DNA from: Phoronis ovalis
Taxonomy: Eukaryota; Phoronida; Phoronidae
DNA: 10,554 bases
Direction: 5' to 3'
Assembly (NCBI GenBank): GCA_028565635.1
Contig: JAOXYB010062434.1
Coordinates: 1 to 10,554, forward strand
Shown: positions 1 through 8,436 of the stretch, in pieces
Position numbering within the stretch: the first letter of the stretch is position 1
How the letters are laid out: each line of letters opens with the position of its first letter
Position numbers and translations under genes: made by a program
Notes under the pieces: generated by a model
The model's input: only the letters and a program-made list of their open reading frames with translations
Told to the model about the DNA's origin: nothing
The model's database searches: none

Positions 1-150
1 CCAAACTTAAGTAAAAATAACATTGTTGACGTTAATTTATCTTGAACTCCCCCCCCCCCCCATGTTAACAATTGTCAAACTTCTTCAAACCCCCTCCCCC
101 CCCCCCCCCTATTTTGTTGACATAATTAATGGACGGCCCCTAAGGAATGT
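1..150. repeat. C-tract repeat remnant with two half-copies
   Basis: Two runs of C (13 at 49-61; 5+14 interrupted by one T at 90-109) alternate with related words: attgttgacgttaattt (23-39) and ttttgttgacataattaatg (112-131). The block ends with gacggcccct (132-141). On the minus strand it reads ggggccgtccattaattat, then gtcaac, then a G-run. That arrangement resembles a repeat end seen in many invertebrate genomes (from memory). The element probably continues left of the window. Confidence 0.55.
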
Positions 151-960
151 GCATTCTCCTAGTAGAATCCAGAATCTTTGATTTGTATTTTAACTTAAAC
201 TTTTAAAATTAATCATTTAAATGATTATTTTTTGTAAACAATATATGCGTTCCTCACACGTCTGTGTGTGTCCATAACAATAAATTTACAAATCAACAAA
301 ACTGATCTGGTGTTTGACTAACTGCACCAGTTTCACAATACACACCAGTTTCACAATACATTTTATGGCATAAAATAGCAATGAGTTTTTTTTAGCAAAA
401 AAAATTTAAGCAAATCGTTTTTAATTTGGCAGGGAAAAGTAGTTGAGAAGATCCGAATTTTAAGCCTTATCCAAAATTTTGTGAAGTACTAGTAACCCCC
501 CGGGTAGCTCAAAGCCTGACTACTCCCGGTTGCTGCACAAAACAACATAAATACTAGATCTAGTTACCAGGTGGCACTTGTGTTTCTCAATAAAGTTGGC
601 TAAAAATGCTAAAAGTGGATATGTTTGGAAATCTGTCAGAAACGTGTTTAAAACATATCAATAAAAATCTGAGCAAAATTTATAGGCCTATATTCATGAT
701 GAAACGATTACTATTTTTGAAAATTATTATGAACATTTTACGTTGGCAAAATACGAATCTCTTGCCTTAAATGTAATAGAGGCTTCGCATGTTTTGATGA
801 TTGCGTGTTCAAGGTGTTACAGGCCTATAAGGTTTGTATAGTTTGTGGTATCTGTATTACAGCAGCAGCTGTACTAGTAAATATGTGCTATCCCCAGATA
901 TCGCTGTAGAAGGTGCGATCTATGTCTTGTGTTTATATGCGATTCAGATTCATTTGATAC
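151..960. other. Upstream non-coding region
   Basis: AT-rich, with no coding frame. It holds one exact 18-bp tandem duplication (325-360) and a 12-nt perfect palindrome TATAGGCCTATA (681-692), with a related word caggcctata near 820. I see no gene. Confidence 0.6.
325..360. repeat. Exact 18-bp tandem duplication
   Basis: The unit caccagtttcacaataca is present twice without a gap, at 325-342 and 343-360, with no mismatch. The lack of divergence points to a recent replication-slippage event. Confidence 0.9.
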
Positions 961-978
961 ATAAGTCATAAACAATGT

Positions 979-1135
979 CGAGCCGTCGAACTAAGCCAAC
1001 ACGTCAGCTGATTTGGCTCCTGATATACTGTTTATCCGGCGTCACAAAGTCGTATATAATCATCTTGGTAATTCGTGCTACATCTCTTGACTTGTGAGGC
1101 TATAAATCCGAACGGTATTTAGTAACAGACTCTTT
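979..1135 (+). promoter_or_regulatory. Candidate BPNT2 promoter (CpG-richer patch with TATA-like box)
   Basis: About ten CpGs fall within 979-1114, clearly denser than in the AT-rich sequence on either side. Inside are two CRE-like half sites (acgtca 1001-1006; cgtca 1040-1044), a CAGCTG E-box (1005-1010) and TATAAAT at 1101-1107. If real, transcription would start near 1130, and a 5' UTR intron would be needed to avoid many upstream ATGs. This is inference only; AT-rich DNA yields TATA boxes by chance. Confidence 0.25.
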
Positions 1136-1771
1136 GCTTTGATTAGAATTAGTTATTATAATGTTAAATAAATATAAAATTTCTAGCAGTTTTAATATTA
1201 TTAGGAACGATGAACCTACGGCAGGCTCTAGGTTACCATAATACTAGTAGTATCCAAAAGTGCGTGTAACACACGCCATGCGTTAAGAGTATACAGAGTA
1301 TATGTTAACGGTGAATATGCCAATCATGGCTAAAAGCCTTGTTGGTAAGCATACCAATGAATAAAAACCCCTGTCAGTCAGTATACTAACTATATATGAA
1401 GTGAGATACACCTAGTACTCCTACATTGATACAAAAAATTTACTTTCTTGTTTAAATTGCACTAAAAGAAAAGTGGCAAAATCGTTAACCTTCTGTATGA
1501 GTGTATGCCTAAATGGCAAAATCATGACCTTTTTCAGCTGACCCTCCCTCCTGCATGGCTTTGATTTCCCTGAGGCTTGTTGGCACAAGAGAAAGAACAC
1601 TTAAAGTAGTAAGAAATGTGTTCCTTTTATTTTACAGGCATCTGAATTGGTATAAGTATTACATATGATATGTGCTGAGCAGATATGGATTCAGCTACAG
1701 CAGTGTAAAGCTATATTGTTAGAATTTACAAAGAAAGTATATAACACACTTGATATCTTTCCATTTATTAG
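1136..1771 (+). other. Probable 5' UTR intron or upstream spacer, with candidate acceptors
   Basis: Two plausible 3' splice sites precede the start codon: ttccttttattttacag ending at 1637 and tatctttccatttattag ending at 1771. The second would leave a 22-nt 5' UTR with no upstream ATG. The first would include at least three upstream ATGs. A possible matching donor is gtaagc at 1345. No coding sequence is seen here. Confidence 0.35.
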
Positions 1772-1793
1772 CTGACAATAAATTTGCAACACA

Positions 1794-2120
1794 ATGCCTG
1801 CAAATATTCGTGTTAATCCTATAGGGATTGTAATATTTGTAATACTGGTCGGAGCTACTGGTGTTTATTTGTTTGGTTTCCCTTGGCAATGGTTCAAACC
1901 AGCTCCAAAAATGAGCATGAAACAATTACTAGCAGCAAGCATTTATTTAGCACAAAAGGGAGGTGTAGAGGTGAAAATTGTGAGGGAGTCAGCAAAAGAC
2001 TTGGAAACCGAACAGAAAGGTGAAACTCTCGAGGGAGCCAAAGATTTGAAAACCCTTGGTGATATGAAATCTCATTATGCTATTGTGAATGGGTTTAGAA
2101 GTGTATTTCCTACATTAAAA
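1794..2120 (+). CDS. BPNT2: BPNT2 coding exon 1: start, membrane anchor, N-terminal catalytic part
   Basis: Encodes residues 1-109. The start is supported by an in-frame TAA at 1779-1781, 15 nt upstream, and by A at position -3. After a short polar N-terminus (MPANIRVNP) comes a hydrophobic run at about 10-29, then an aromatic/proline linker (FPWQWFKPAPK), then the first catalytic-domain helix with RES at 64-66. GAKDLKTLGD (81-90) supplies the acidic residues typical of PAP phosphatases. The linker between anchor and domain is shorter than the Gly/Ala-rich one I recall in mammals. The exon ends AAA|gtaagt, a consensus donor, in phase 0. Reading on past 2120 gives only a short intronic extension to a stop at 2160-2162. 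Confidence 0.93.
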
Positions 2121-5100
2121 GTAAGTTTGTCACTAATGCATAATAAACATTTATGGAAGTAGTTGTGTCATAATATTTCAAGTTAACTATCTCATGTTCA
2201 GCACATTCACCTTACATCATGGGAATTTTGACTATTTGAGGTGGGTTGTAGTAAGTTACGGATTTCTTAAAATTTATATCCTCGGTTTTATGGTATATTT
2301 TAATTGTGACTGATATAAGTCAAAAGAAGTGGAACGTCTAAGCATAAGACAGATTTATTATTTTATACTATAACTTGGCTATATTATGGCTGCTTGGAGT
2401 TAATTGCACTTCTATGAAGGAGAAGGTATTTTTTTGTGTGTTTGTTTGTGTATTACAATTGATTAAAGGTCCGCCACCGATATTTCTTGTTTTAGCAGAC
2501 AAGTGTCTTCCCTTCCCTGAGCATAGAGTCGTCCTGTATGTGTCAAAGGCATATTCTTTGCATTGCAATAACAGCTTCAGTTATTATCGATCATCTTGGC
2601 ACAGGGTACAGGTTGGATATAATTTTGCTCTTGATTGCTTCCAGTATGGCCGACTGGTGGCCATTTGTTCGCGAGAGGGCGCATCGTGGTTAGTCTACCT
2701 GCAACGATGAAGCGCTGCTTGGATGATTCAAAAGGGTTTTGAGAAGGCCAAGTAAAAGTGGTATTTTAAAACAACCTTGGAAAGTGGGTCAACTGTTCAT
2801 TTGGAATTTCTTTCAGAAAATAAATAGAGGTCGAAATACAGGTCAACTTTGAATTTAAGCTAGATCACTTCCAACATGGCCGACTGGTGGTCATAGCTGT
2901 AGGTCAAAATACAGATCCAGTATAAATTTGACCTGCTTTATGTCCAATATTGTGTTTCTTGGACAATTTAAAGGTGTTTTTTTAAAGGCCAAAGGGTGGG
3001 AGGGTGTTAATTATGGCTAGGTGGTATTTTAGAATGACCTTGAAAGGCGGGTTAACCTGATCTTAACATTTTACCACATTTGTTGAGCCTTTCTAAGAAG
3101 CTTTATATTTTGTTTATGCCTATTTTTCCATTTTCAATGTTTATAACCCAAAACACACAGTTTGTTTTTGCATATCATTTACTCAAATGTTTCAGTTATA
3201 TTATAGGTGGTTTCAGAAGAGCATAGTTCAGTACCCGTAGATCCTTCTAAACTAGATGAGAATATTATAACTTTTCCCAAAGATATAATACATATTCAGG
3301 ATGAAGAAATACCAGTTAGCGAACTGGGTGTTTGGATTGATCCTTTAGATGCAACACATGAATATCAGGGTGAGCATCATATAGCGACTGGGTTGCATTT
3401 ACTGACAAAAAACTTGGTGGGAGTCTAAGGCCCCAGATAAAAAACCCTTAACCCGTTGTAAAAATTGTTTTCCAAAAATATACCTCATGGTAAAAACCTA
3501 TTTGCAAAAGCTATATACCATGATAAAAAATTAAAGTACATCGCATGCTAAAAAATGTTGAATTAATTATTTGTCTGGCAAGTTTATGTTCGACAATATT
3601 TATATTGGAAACAAATTTCAAGAAATACACCAGTGGTAATTAATTATTTATGGAAAATATATATCCCATGGTGAGAAAGAAATTTGTTAAAAATTGTCAA
3701 ATAAACATAAATATATCTTAGGGTAAAAACCGAGGCTGAAGAAAGGGGGTCCATGGGACGGCACATATATACAGTCACTTTGAATGAGTGTACCCTTCCC
3801 AAGATAGCTCCTTTTAATAAAAAAAATACAGCAAAGTGTATTGCCTTGTGCAATTGTTAATAATCAATGGAAAGTAGCAACAAAGGAATGAGATTGCTCA
3901 AAGGTATATATTAAATAGAATTCCAGTTTTTGACTCCTCTGTATTGATCTTAATGAAACTGCTAGTGGTGGTAAACAAATTAGATTAAAATTAAAAAGTA
4001 GGATATTTACATGAAAACAGTGAATAACTTGTGTATACTATTTCAGAGAAAGACAAAGAACTGTTGAAGTATGTTACAGTTATGGTGTGTGTTGTAAGAT
4101 TTGACAAGCCTTTAATTGGAGTTATATATCGACCATTTGCTGAAACAAATAGAACATGTATGTATCATCTTATCTATGCATATATTGTTATCTTTACTGC
4201 GCTGCTCTGATGTGTGTTTGCTGTTGTTGATGGTTTCTTTCCAGTCATCATTTTGTATGAAAATTGTATAAACTTAGCAATGATTTTGTATAGTCGAAAA
4301 AGCCATGTGAATATGTACAGTTTCATATAATTATGTTTTTCAAATGTTATATGCAATAAATTCTTTTCTGATACATTCTTTTGTCAAATAATAAAATGTT
4401 TCTATGGTTTGCTTAAGTTGACCATCTCAACAATGTTCATTGTCTAATGTCTATGTCTATCAAGTTTACTGATTTACAGTCTGTTTAGTTTAATTTAGTA
4501 TAGTTTCTTGTCATGATGATGTCATGATATTGTTGAAAGATTGTCTGTATCCTTCAGTTATTAATATGGTCCATATTTGATTTAATTAATTCTCTATTTT
4601 GCCCTTTACAAACAATGTTGTATGATTATAAAATTATAAACTAAAGTGTCCAGAATTTAAAATGCAAATGTTTCTTTTCTCGCTACATTTACTAAATAAA
4701 TATGGTCTATTTTTGTAGATTGGGCTTGGGTTGGTAAGGGTCAATCAGAAAATCTTAAAGCAATCAAACCGATAAAAGAGGAACCTAATAAGAAAACCAA
4801 ATTTATTGTTTCAAGAAGCCATAAGGGCGCTGTTGGAAATAGTATCAAACAAGCTTTTGGTGCTGATACAGATGTCGAGGATGCAGCAGGAGCTGGTAGG
4901 TTAGAAGGAACTCTTAACTTCAAATGTGTAAAATGCAAAACGTTAAACATGAGCAGTTTTTAACAGCAAAAGACCTAAAATGCCGAAGGCATCAAATAGG
5001 AAGCATTGACAGTTTTAATCATCTCGTATATACATATTTATATATACCAATTTAATACTGAAACTATAATTCCATTGAAAAACTGAACAGCTCTTGACTG

Positions 5101-7643
5101 AAGTGTGATTAGTTATAGTCATAACTCTGGCAAATAGATGGTGCAGCATTTGAATGGTAATAAGTTTTTCATTTTTATGCCCATCACTATGTATAGTGAA
5201 TGGGCATATAGTCGTAGGGTATGCGGCGGAGGCGTATGTATGCTTTTCTTTGTCTTGCTATGACGGCTTCAGCTTTCGTCAGATCATCTTCGTATTTGGT
5301 ACAGGTCAAAGCACAGGTCGGATATAATTTTGACCTTGACTACTTCCAACATGGCCGATTGGCGGCCATGTTTGTACCCGATAGTGCACCTCATGTTGCG
5401 CCCATTTCAGGAAAGAACGTTGACTTGACAATTCGAAGGTGGATTCACGTAGGCCATGTGTTGGTGGGCGTATTAGGCCAGGTGACATTTCAAAAGGACC
5501 TTGAGAAGTAGGTCAAATGTCGATACGAATCTTTGACAATTTTTGTTTCGCATAACTTTCTTTGTCGCGCAATAACTGCTTCAGTTTTTATCCGATCAGC
5601 TTTATATTTGGTGCAAGATAAATACAGGTCAAAATGCAGATCGTCTATAATTTCGACATGGATCACGTTCAAGATGGCCGACTAGCGGCCATGTTTGTTC
5701 TCGAGATGTTAGCTCGCAATAATAGCTTTTGTTTTTGTCAGATCATCTTCATATTTGGTACAAGGTAAATACTGGTCAAAGTACACGTAGGATATAAGTT
5801 ATAAGATGTAATTACTTCCATTATGGCCGACTGGTGGCCATGTTTGTACCCGAGAGTGCATGTTACGTTGCGCCCATTTTAGGAAAGACGGAGCGATGAT
5901 TGGACGATTTGAAGGTGGATTCACGAAGATTTTTTGAGACATAGGTCAGATTATGTTTAACCTTTTAAGTGAATCAACTCAAAAATGACAAACTGGATAA
6001 CTTTTCATATAGAGTATGCATATTCATTAATAAGTGATCAATAGTTTGTGTATACAGTTTTTTTGTTTCGACATCTTGTTAACTCATATTTATTTTGAAG
6101 ATATATCCCATCCAGGTATAGTCCTATTTTTGGAACCGTGTGCTTAACTAGCTAGTAATTAATATGACATCATGTGTTATAAATGAGTTAGTTCTGAAAC
6201 TTAGGTGTTCACGAGTCATGTCTAAATTCGTTTGTTTAGCTAATGTGGCTACCCTTGGATAGCTAAAAATAAAAATGACTATTGGATGATGTGTTCCATT
6301 ACCTCATTTTGAAAAATTTTGAGCTATTATTTTTTTAACCTCCAAATGAACTTTGACCTCAAGGTCAAGAGAAGCCCACACTGAGGATGTTGAACCTGAA
6401 GTATCATGTCCCCAATGCAAATTGCCTAACTGTTGCAAAATGACTAGTTTTGAGGTTACCTTTTCTCGGCATGTGTTAAAGTTCCGATGTGAAACTGCTG
6501 TTTGGTAGAGCCGGGACAGAGACATAAAGTGGCCCTAATTGCATCCTTTTATTTTTGGGTTATTTCTTGTTCCTTCATAATAAATATGGTGGTTGCATTA
6601 TTGAATACTTGTAAATTTCTTTTATTGCTTTCACTGGTAATTGACTCACACAAAATTTTGGGTAGGTGTGTGACCTGGCCCAAAAACTTGATCGCCTTAA
6701 CTAAGATTTCTGCAGTTTGATTAACTTTTGTTTCTTAAAAGCCCAATTGCTAATTTCTGTGTGTTGGTAAAACCTGTTTGCTAAAAATGAAAAGCCTGGT
6801 TTGCTGACAGAACTGAAGTCAAAACCGGATCCACTGTGCTAATTTGGTAAAAGATATATATTGTAAATTTCATAAAAAATGGAACGTGGCGGAAACACTC
6901 AAACTTAACATGCATTACAATAAACATAATCATTGATATTATAATGGATCCATTATCACAAGTCATGTGAAATTAGTGAAGTATGTATCAGTGAAGTATC
7001 ACGAACCAGTGTGACATTTACCACGAAGTTGTTATTGGTCAATTGACACATAGTATTATATTCAGCAACTCTCAAGGTTCCCTGAGAGATTAAAAATCCT
7101 AACAAAGTAGCTCCTGACATCCATGCCTTATAGTAAGTTAAACCAAACATAAAATGGATGTCATGCTGTGACCATGGTTAGTGATTTTAGTGTGTTGTAC
7201 TATGACTACTACATGTAAGTAATACAAATTTTAGTAGTTACCTAATACTCACTGTTGCATCTTATATATATACTTGTTTTTTAATGAGTAGCAAATAATT
7301 GGTTTTATATTGTTATTTTTTAGGGTATAAAACATTAGCAGTTATAAAAGGCGAGGCTGATGCATATGTTCACACTACGTTGATTAAAAAATGGGATATT
7401 TGTGCAGGAAACGCTATCCTTAATCATATGAATGGTAAAATGACAACCTTGAGAAGAGCCGACATAATGTATTCACCATATGGCGAGACAGAAAATAAAG
7501 ATGGACTGTTAGTAACTATGGGAAGCAAGCATGATGACTTGTTAGATAAGCTAGAACCAGTTTTTAAAAAGCTAAAAGAAAAGAAGGACAAGACAGATGT
7601 ATCAGATACTAATAAAGATGATGGTGCCAACAAGACAGCATAG
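1794..7643 (+). CDS. BPNT2: Golgi-resident PAP 3'-phosphatase (BPNT2/IMPAD1), complete five-exon gene
   Basis: Hydrolyses 3'-phosphoadenosine 5'-phosphate, the by-product of sulfotransferases, to AMP and phosphate in the Golgi lumen (family knowledge). Joining 1794-2120, 3207-3369, 4047-4157, 4719-4895 and 7324-7643 gives 1098 nt and 365 residues; the human protein is about 359. Seen in the product: one hydrophobic segment at about residues 10-29 (type II signal anchor); Asp84 and Asp90 in the GAKDLKTLGD stretch; the metal-binding Glu pair in VVSEEH (110-115); the superfamily signature WIDPLDAT (152-159); GVIYRPF (188-194); VSRSH (231-235); AGAGYK (257-262); and KKWDICAGNAIL (281-292), in which Asp284 is the expected last metal ligand. 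All introns are GT-AG, with phases 0, 1, 1, 1. The WIDPLDAT, VSRSH and WDICAGNAIL context and the membrane anchor separate it from cytosolic BPNT1 and from IMPA1. No frameshift or stop interrupts it, so it looks functional. Confidence 0.95.
2121..3206 (+). other. BPNT2 intron 1 (1086 nt, phase 0)
   Basis: GT-AG intron with donor gtaagt and acceptor ttatattatag, preceded by T-rich sequence. The first 250 nt show nothing recognisable. From about 2460 to 3060 the intron carries dispersed-repeat sequence related to a block in intron 4; see the repeat entry. Open frames inside it, such as 2375-2710, have no recognisable protein content. Confidence 0.9.
2555..2935 (+). repeat. Dispersed repeat block in intron 1 (two core copies)
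   Basis: Two diverged units share the order: cttcagtt, then gatcatctt, then acaggt, then ggatataattttg, then cttcca, then the core atggccgactggtggccat. The full core is at 2646-2664. A second copy, with one change in the right arm, is at 2876-2894 and is preceded by gatcacttccaac. The ends of the core (ATGGCC/GGCCAT) are inverted repeats. The same ordered words occur three more times in intron 4 (5255-5950), all on the same strand. The sequence has no usable reading frame. It is probably a non-autonomous mobile-element remnant, but I cannot name the family. Confidence 0.7.
3207..3369 (+). CDS. BPNT2: BPNT2 coding exon 2: metal-binding EE and WIDPLDAT motifs
   Basis: Encodes residues 110-163 plus the first base of codon 164. 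VVSEEH at the start carries the Glu that binds catalytic magnesium. An acidic variable loop follows (about 116-149), then VWIDPLDATHEY (151-162), the DP(L/I)D(A/G)T signature of the inositol monophosphatase/FBPase superfamily, with Asp154 and Asp157 as metal ligands. Acceptor ttatag|GTGG and donor CAGG|gtgagc follow consensus. The exon leaves phase 1, which matches the phase needed by exon 3. The reading frame continues into the intron to 3428, but that tail (HLLTKNLVGV) is not family-like and should be spliced out. Confidence 0.93.
3370..4046 (+). other. BPNT2 intron 2 (677 nt, phase 1)
   Basis: GT-AG intron with donor gtgagc and acceptor tatactatttcag. It is A/T-rich throughout. A loose short repeat of the type CATGNTAAAAA recurs at 3486, 3519 and 3544, with a weaker relative (catggtgagaa) at 3667. 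I see no other named element. Confidence 0.88.
4047..4157 (+). CDS. BPNT2: BPNT2 coding exon 3: core beta-strand region
   Basis: This 111-nt exon completes codon 164 (Glu), encodes residues 165-200 and donates the first base of Tyr201. It has no start codon and is too short for a simple ORF scan; it was found by following the required phase and family sequence. KYVTVMVCVV (171-180) matches the strand after the metal-site signature, and KPLIGVIYRPFAE (184-196) matches the conserved 'G-V-I-x-x-P-F' strand. NRT at 198-200 is an N-glycosylation sequon. Acceptor tttcag|AGAAAG and donor ACAT|gtatgt are good. Confidence 0.9.
4158..4718 (+). other. BPNT2 intron 3 (561 nt, phase 1)
   Basis: GT-AG intron with donor gtatgt and acceptor ggtctatttttgtag. 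The sequence is AT-rich with small direct repeats, for example two tgtcatga words near 4510-4530. I see no recognisable element or gene. Confidence 0.88.
4719..4895 (+). CDS. BPNT2: BPNT2 coding exon 4: VSRSH motif and substrate-side loop
   Basis: Encodes the end of Tyr201 and residues 202-259, plus the first base of Gly260. It begins YWAWVGKGQS, corresponding to the 'x-A-W-A' strand of the family. A Lys-rich variable linker follows (214-228), then FIVSRSHKG (229-237), the conserved strand and loop near the adenosine-bisphosphate pocket. It ends AAGAG, which joins exon 5 to make GAGYK. The exon lacks an ATG and had to be placed from splice sites and phase. Donor GCTG|gtaggt is acceptable. The antisense open frame over 4741-4950 is a shadow. 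Confidence 0.92.
5171..5955 (+). repeat. Hairpin-headed dispersed repeat in intron 4 (three core copies)
   Basis: The block opens with a long hairpin (5176-5208) and a GC-richer stretch (gtatgcggcggaggcg), then shows three diverged units. Each unit has the order gatcatctt or gatcagctt, then a tttggt word, a gtcaaa word, a tataat-like word, and the 19-bp ATGGCC...GGCCAT core. The cores are at 5351-5369, 5674-5692 and 5823-5841. Units 1 and 3 share downstream sequence (atgtttgtacccga, then gttgcgcccatt, then aggaaag, then gaaggtggattcacg). Units are about 150-320 nt apart. All point the same way and match two units in intron 1. There is no protein-coding content; the frame at 5221-5511 is accidental. 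Exact element boundaries cannot be set from one copy. Confidence 0.75.
5176..5208. repeat. Near-perfect hairpin at the head of the intron 4 repeat
   Basis: The left arm 5176-5190 pairs with the right arm 5193-5208 over 15 base pairs. There is one bulged A at 5199 and only two bases (GT, 5191-5192) between the arms. The outer part is TATGCCCAT/ATGGGCATA. A hairpin of this type followed by 'atagtcg' resembles repeat heads I associate with mollusc genomes, from memory. Confidence 0.8.
6353..6368. promoter_or_regulatory. Everted TGACCT/AGGTCA pair (nuclear-receptor-like half sites)
   Basis: Arms TTGACCT (6353-6359) and AGGTCAA (6362-6368) are perfect inverted copies separated by CA. The sequence equals two nuclear-receptor half sites, but such pairs are frequent in invertebrate repeats, so a regulatory role is unproven. 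Confidence 0.2.
7324..7643 (+). CDS. BPNT2: BPNT2 coding exon 5: WDICAGNAIL motif and C-terminus
   Basis: Encodes the rest of Gly260 and residues 261-365, ending at TAG (7641-7643). YKTLAVIKGEADAYVH (261-276) and KKWDICAGNAIL (281-292) form the second superfamily signature; Asp284 is the expected metal ligand and the following AGNAI helix packs on the substrate. MTTL (299-302) and DGLLVTMGSKHDDLLDKL (319-336) match the family's C-terminal strand and helix. The last 25-30 residues are Lys/Asp-rich, low in complexity and longer than the tail I recall in vertebrates; they contain an NKT sequon at 362-364. The acceptor follows a strong T-tract. The antisense frame at 7424-7687 is a shadow. Confidence 0.94.
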
Positions 7644-8436
7644 ATTTGTGTTATTATTTTATTTTGGGATAGATTATTAAATGGCATTGCACATTAATTG
7701 TAACACGGTAAAACTTCCTGCTATTCTATTACTAGTTTCACACTCTCTATTTCCAAGGCACTAGTTTATGATGATTTGTTCATTTTAATGTTTTAGTCAT
7801 CTTTCAACAAACAATTTATACTGTTGAACTGTTTCAAATTTTGCACTGCAGTAGATTACATATTAATGTAGTGGTCAATTACTGGCTTATCGGTTTCAGT
7901 ATCCTATACAGTTCAGAAGCATTAGAATGTATCAATTAATGGCTAGTTCTTGGTGATGAAGAGCTATATTACCTATAATATTAGATTTTATTCTTATAAA
8001 CATTCCAGTATACATCTCACAAAGTAGAGACTGTATCTTTTTGTAAGCATGGATTCTAGTGTACATTTTACTATATTATAATAATAATTTAAACAATGGG
8101 ACACTTTGGAAAACTGCCTTCTGCAGATGTTATGTGCATTCTATAAAAGTGCTTTAGTAAGACTTCACATGCTCAATATGTAATCACTTCAGATTCAAAA
8201 ATGTACCCTTATAAAGGATTTCTGTTGGTGAAATGGATTAAAATTACTCCCTTTCTTGTAGAGCCTGATCTCGCGATGTTTAAAGGACTGTAACTAATAT
8301 TTATTTCCACAGGCCTTAAACTACTTCCAAAATCCCTGTCTCTTATGTACAACTTTCTCATCGGGGATACACTCTCGAGTTGTTTTATACTCACTGAATG
8401 TCTAATTAGACCAAACTACTACTAACAATGTACATA

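Larger units (their letters stand above)
4896..7323 (+). other. BPNT2 intron 4 (2428 nt, phase 1)
   Basis: This is the largest intron, GT-AG, with donor gtaggt and a strong acceptor (tattgttattttttag). From about 5171 to 5955 it carries a hairpin-headed dispersed-repeat block. Positions 6300-6480 include an everted TGACCT/AGGTCA pair, of a kind common in invertebrate repeats. From 6480 to 7323 I see only AT-rich sequence with small duplications, such as agtgaagtat twice at 6975-6984 and 6990-6999. Confidence 0.9.

Noticed and set aside
488-535. Possible tRNA-like or SINE head around the CCGGG...CCCGG stem
   Set aside because: No A-box or B-box promoter words and no cloverleaf; only a short interrupted stem is present.
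1101-1107. TATAAAT taken alone as proof of a promoter
   Set aside because: AT-rich DNA has many such words. It is listed only as part of a low-confidence composite candidate.
2375-2710. 111-residue open frame on the + strand in intron 1
   Set aside because: It lies across a dispersed repeat, matches no family I recognise and is interrupted in the related repeat copies; it is a chance frame.
3370-3428. Extension of exon 2 to an in-frame stop, giving a truncated protein
   Set aside because: A consensus donor (gtgagc) sits exactly where family similarity ends, and exon 3 restores similarity in the right phase.
5221-5511. 96-residue open frame on the + strand in intron 4
   Set aside because: It coincides with the repeat body. 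Related copies of the same repeat do not keep the frame open, so coding is unlikely.
6502-6720. 72-residue frame with a membrane-like stretch in intron 4
   Set aside because: T-rich intronic DNA gives hydrophobic residues by composition; there is no family resemblance and no splice support.
7424-7687. 87-residue antisense frame over the last exon
   Set aside because: It is the shadow of the conserved BPNT2 exon 5.
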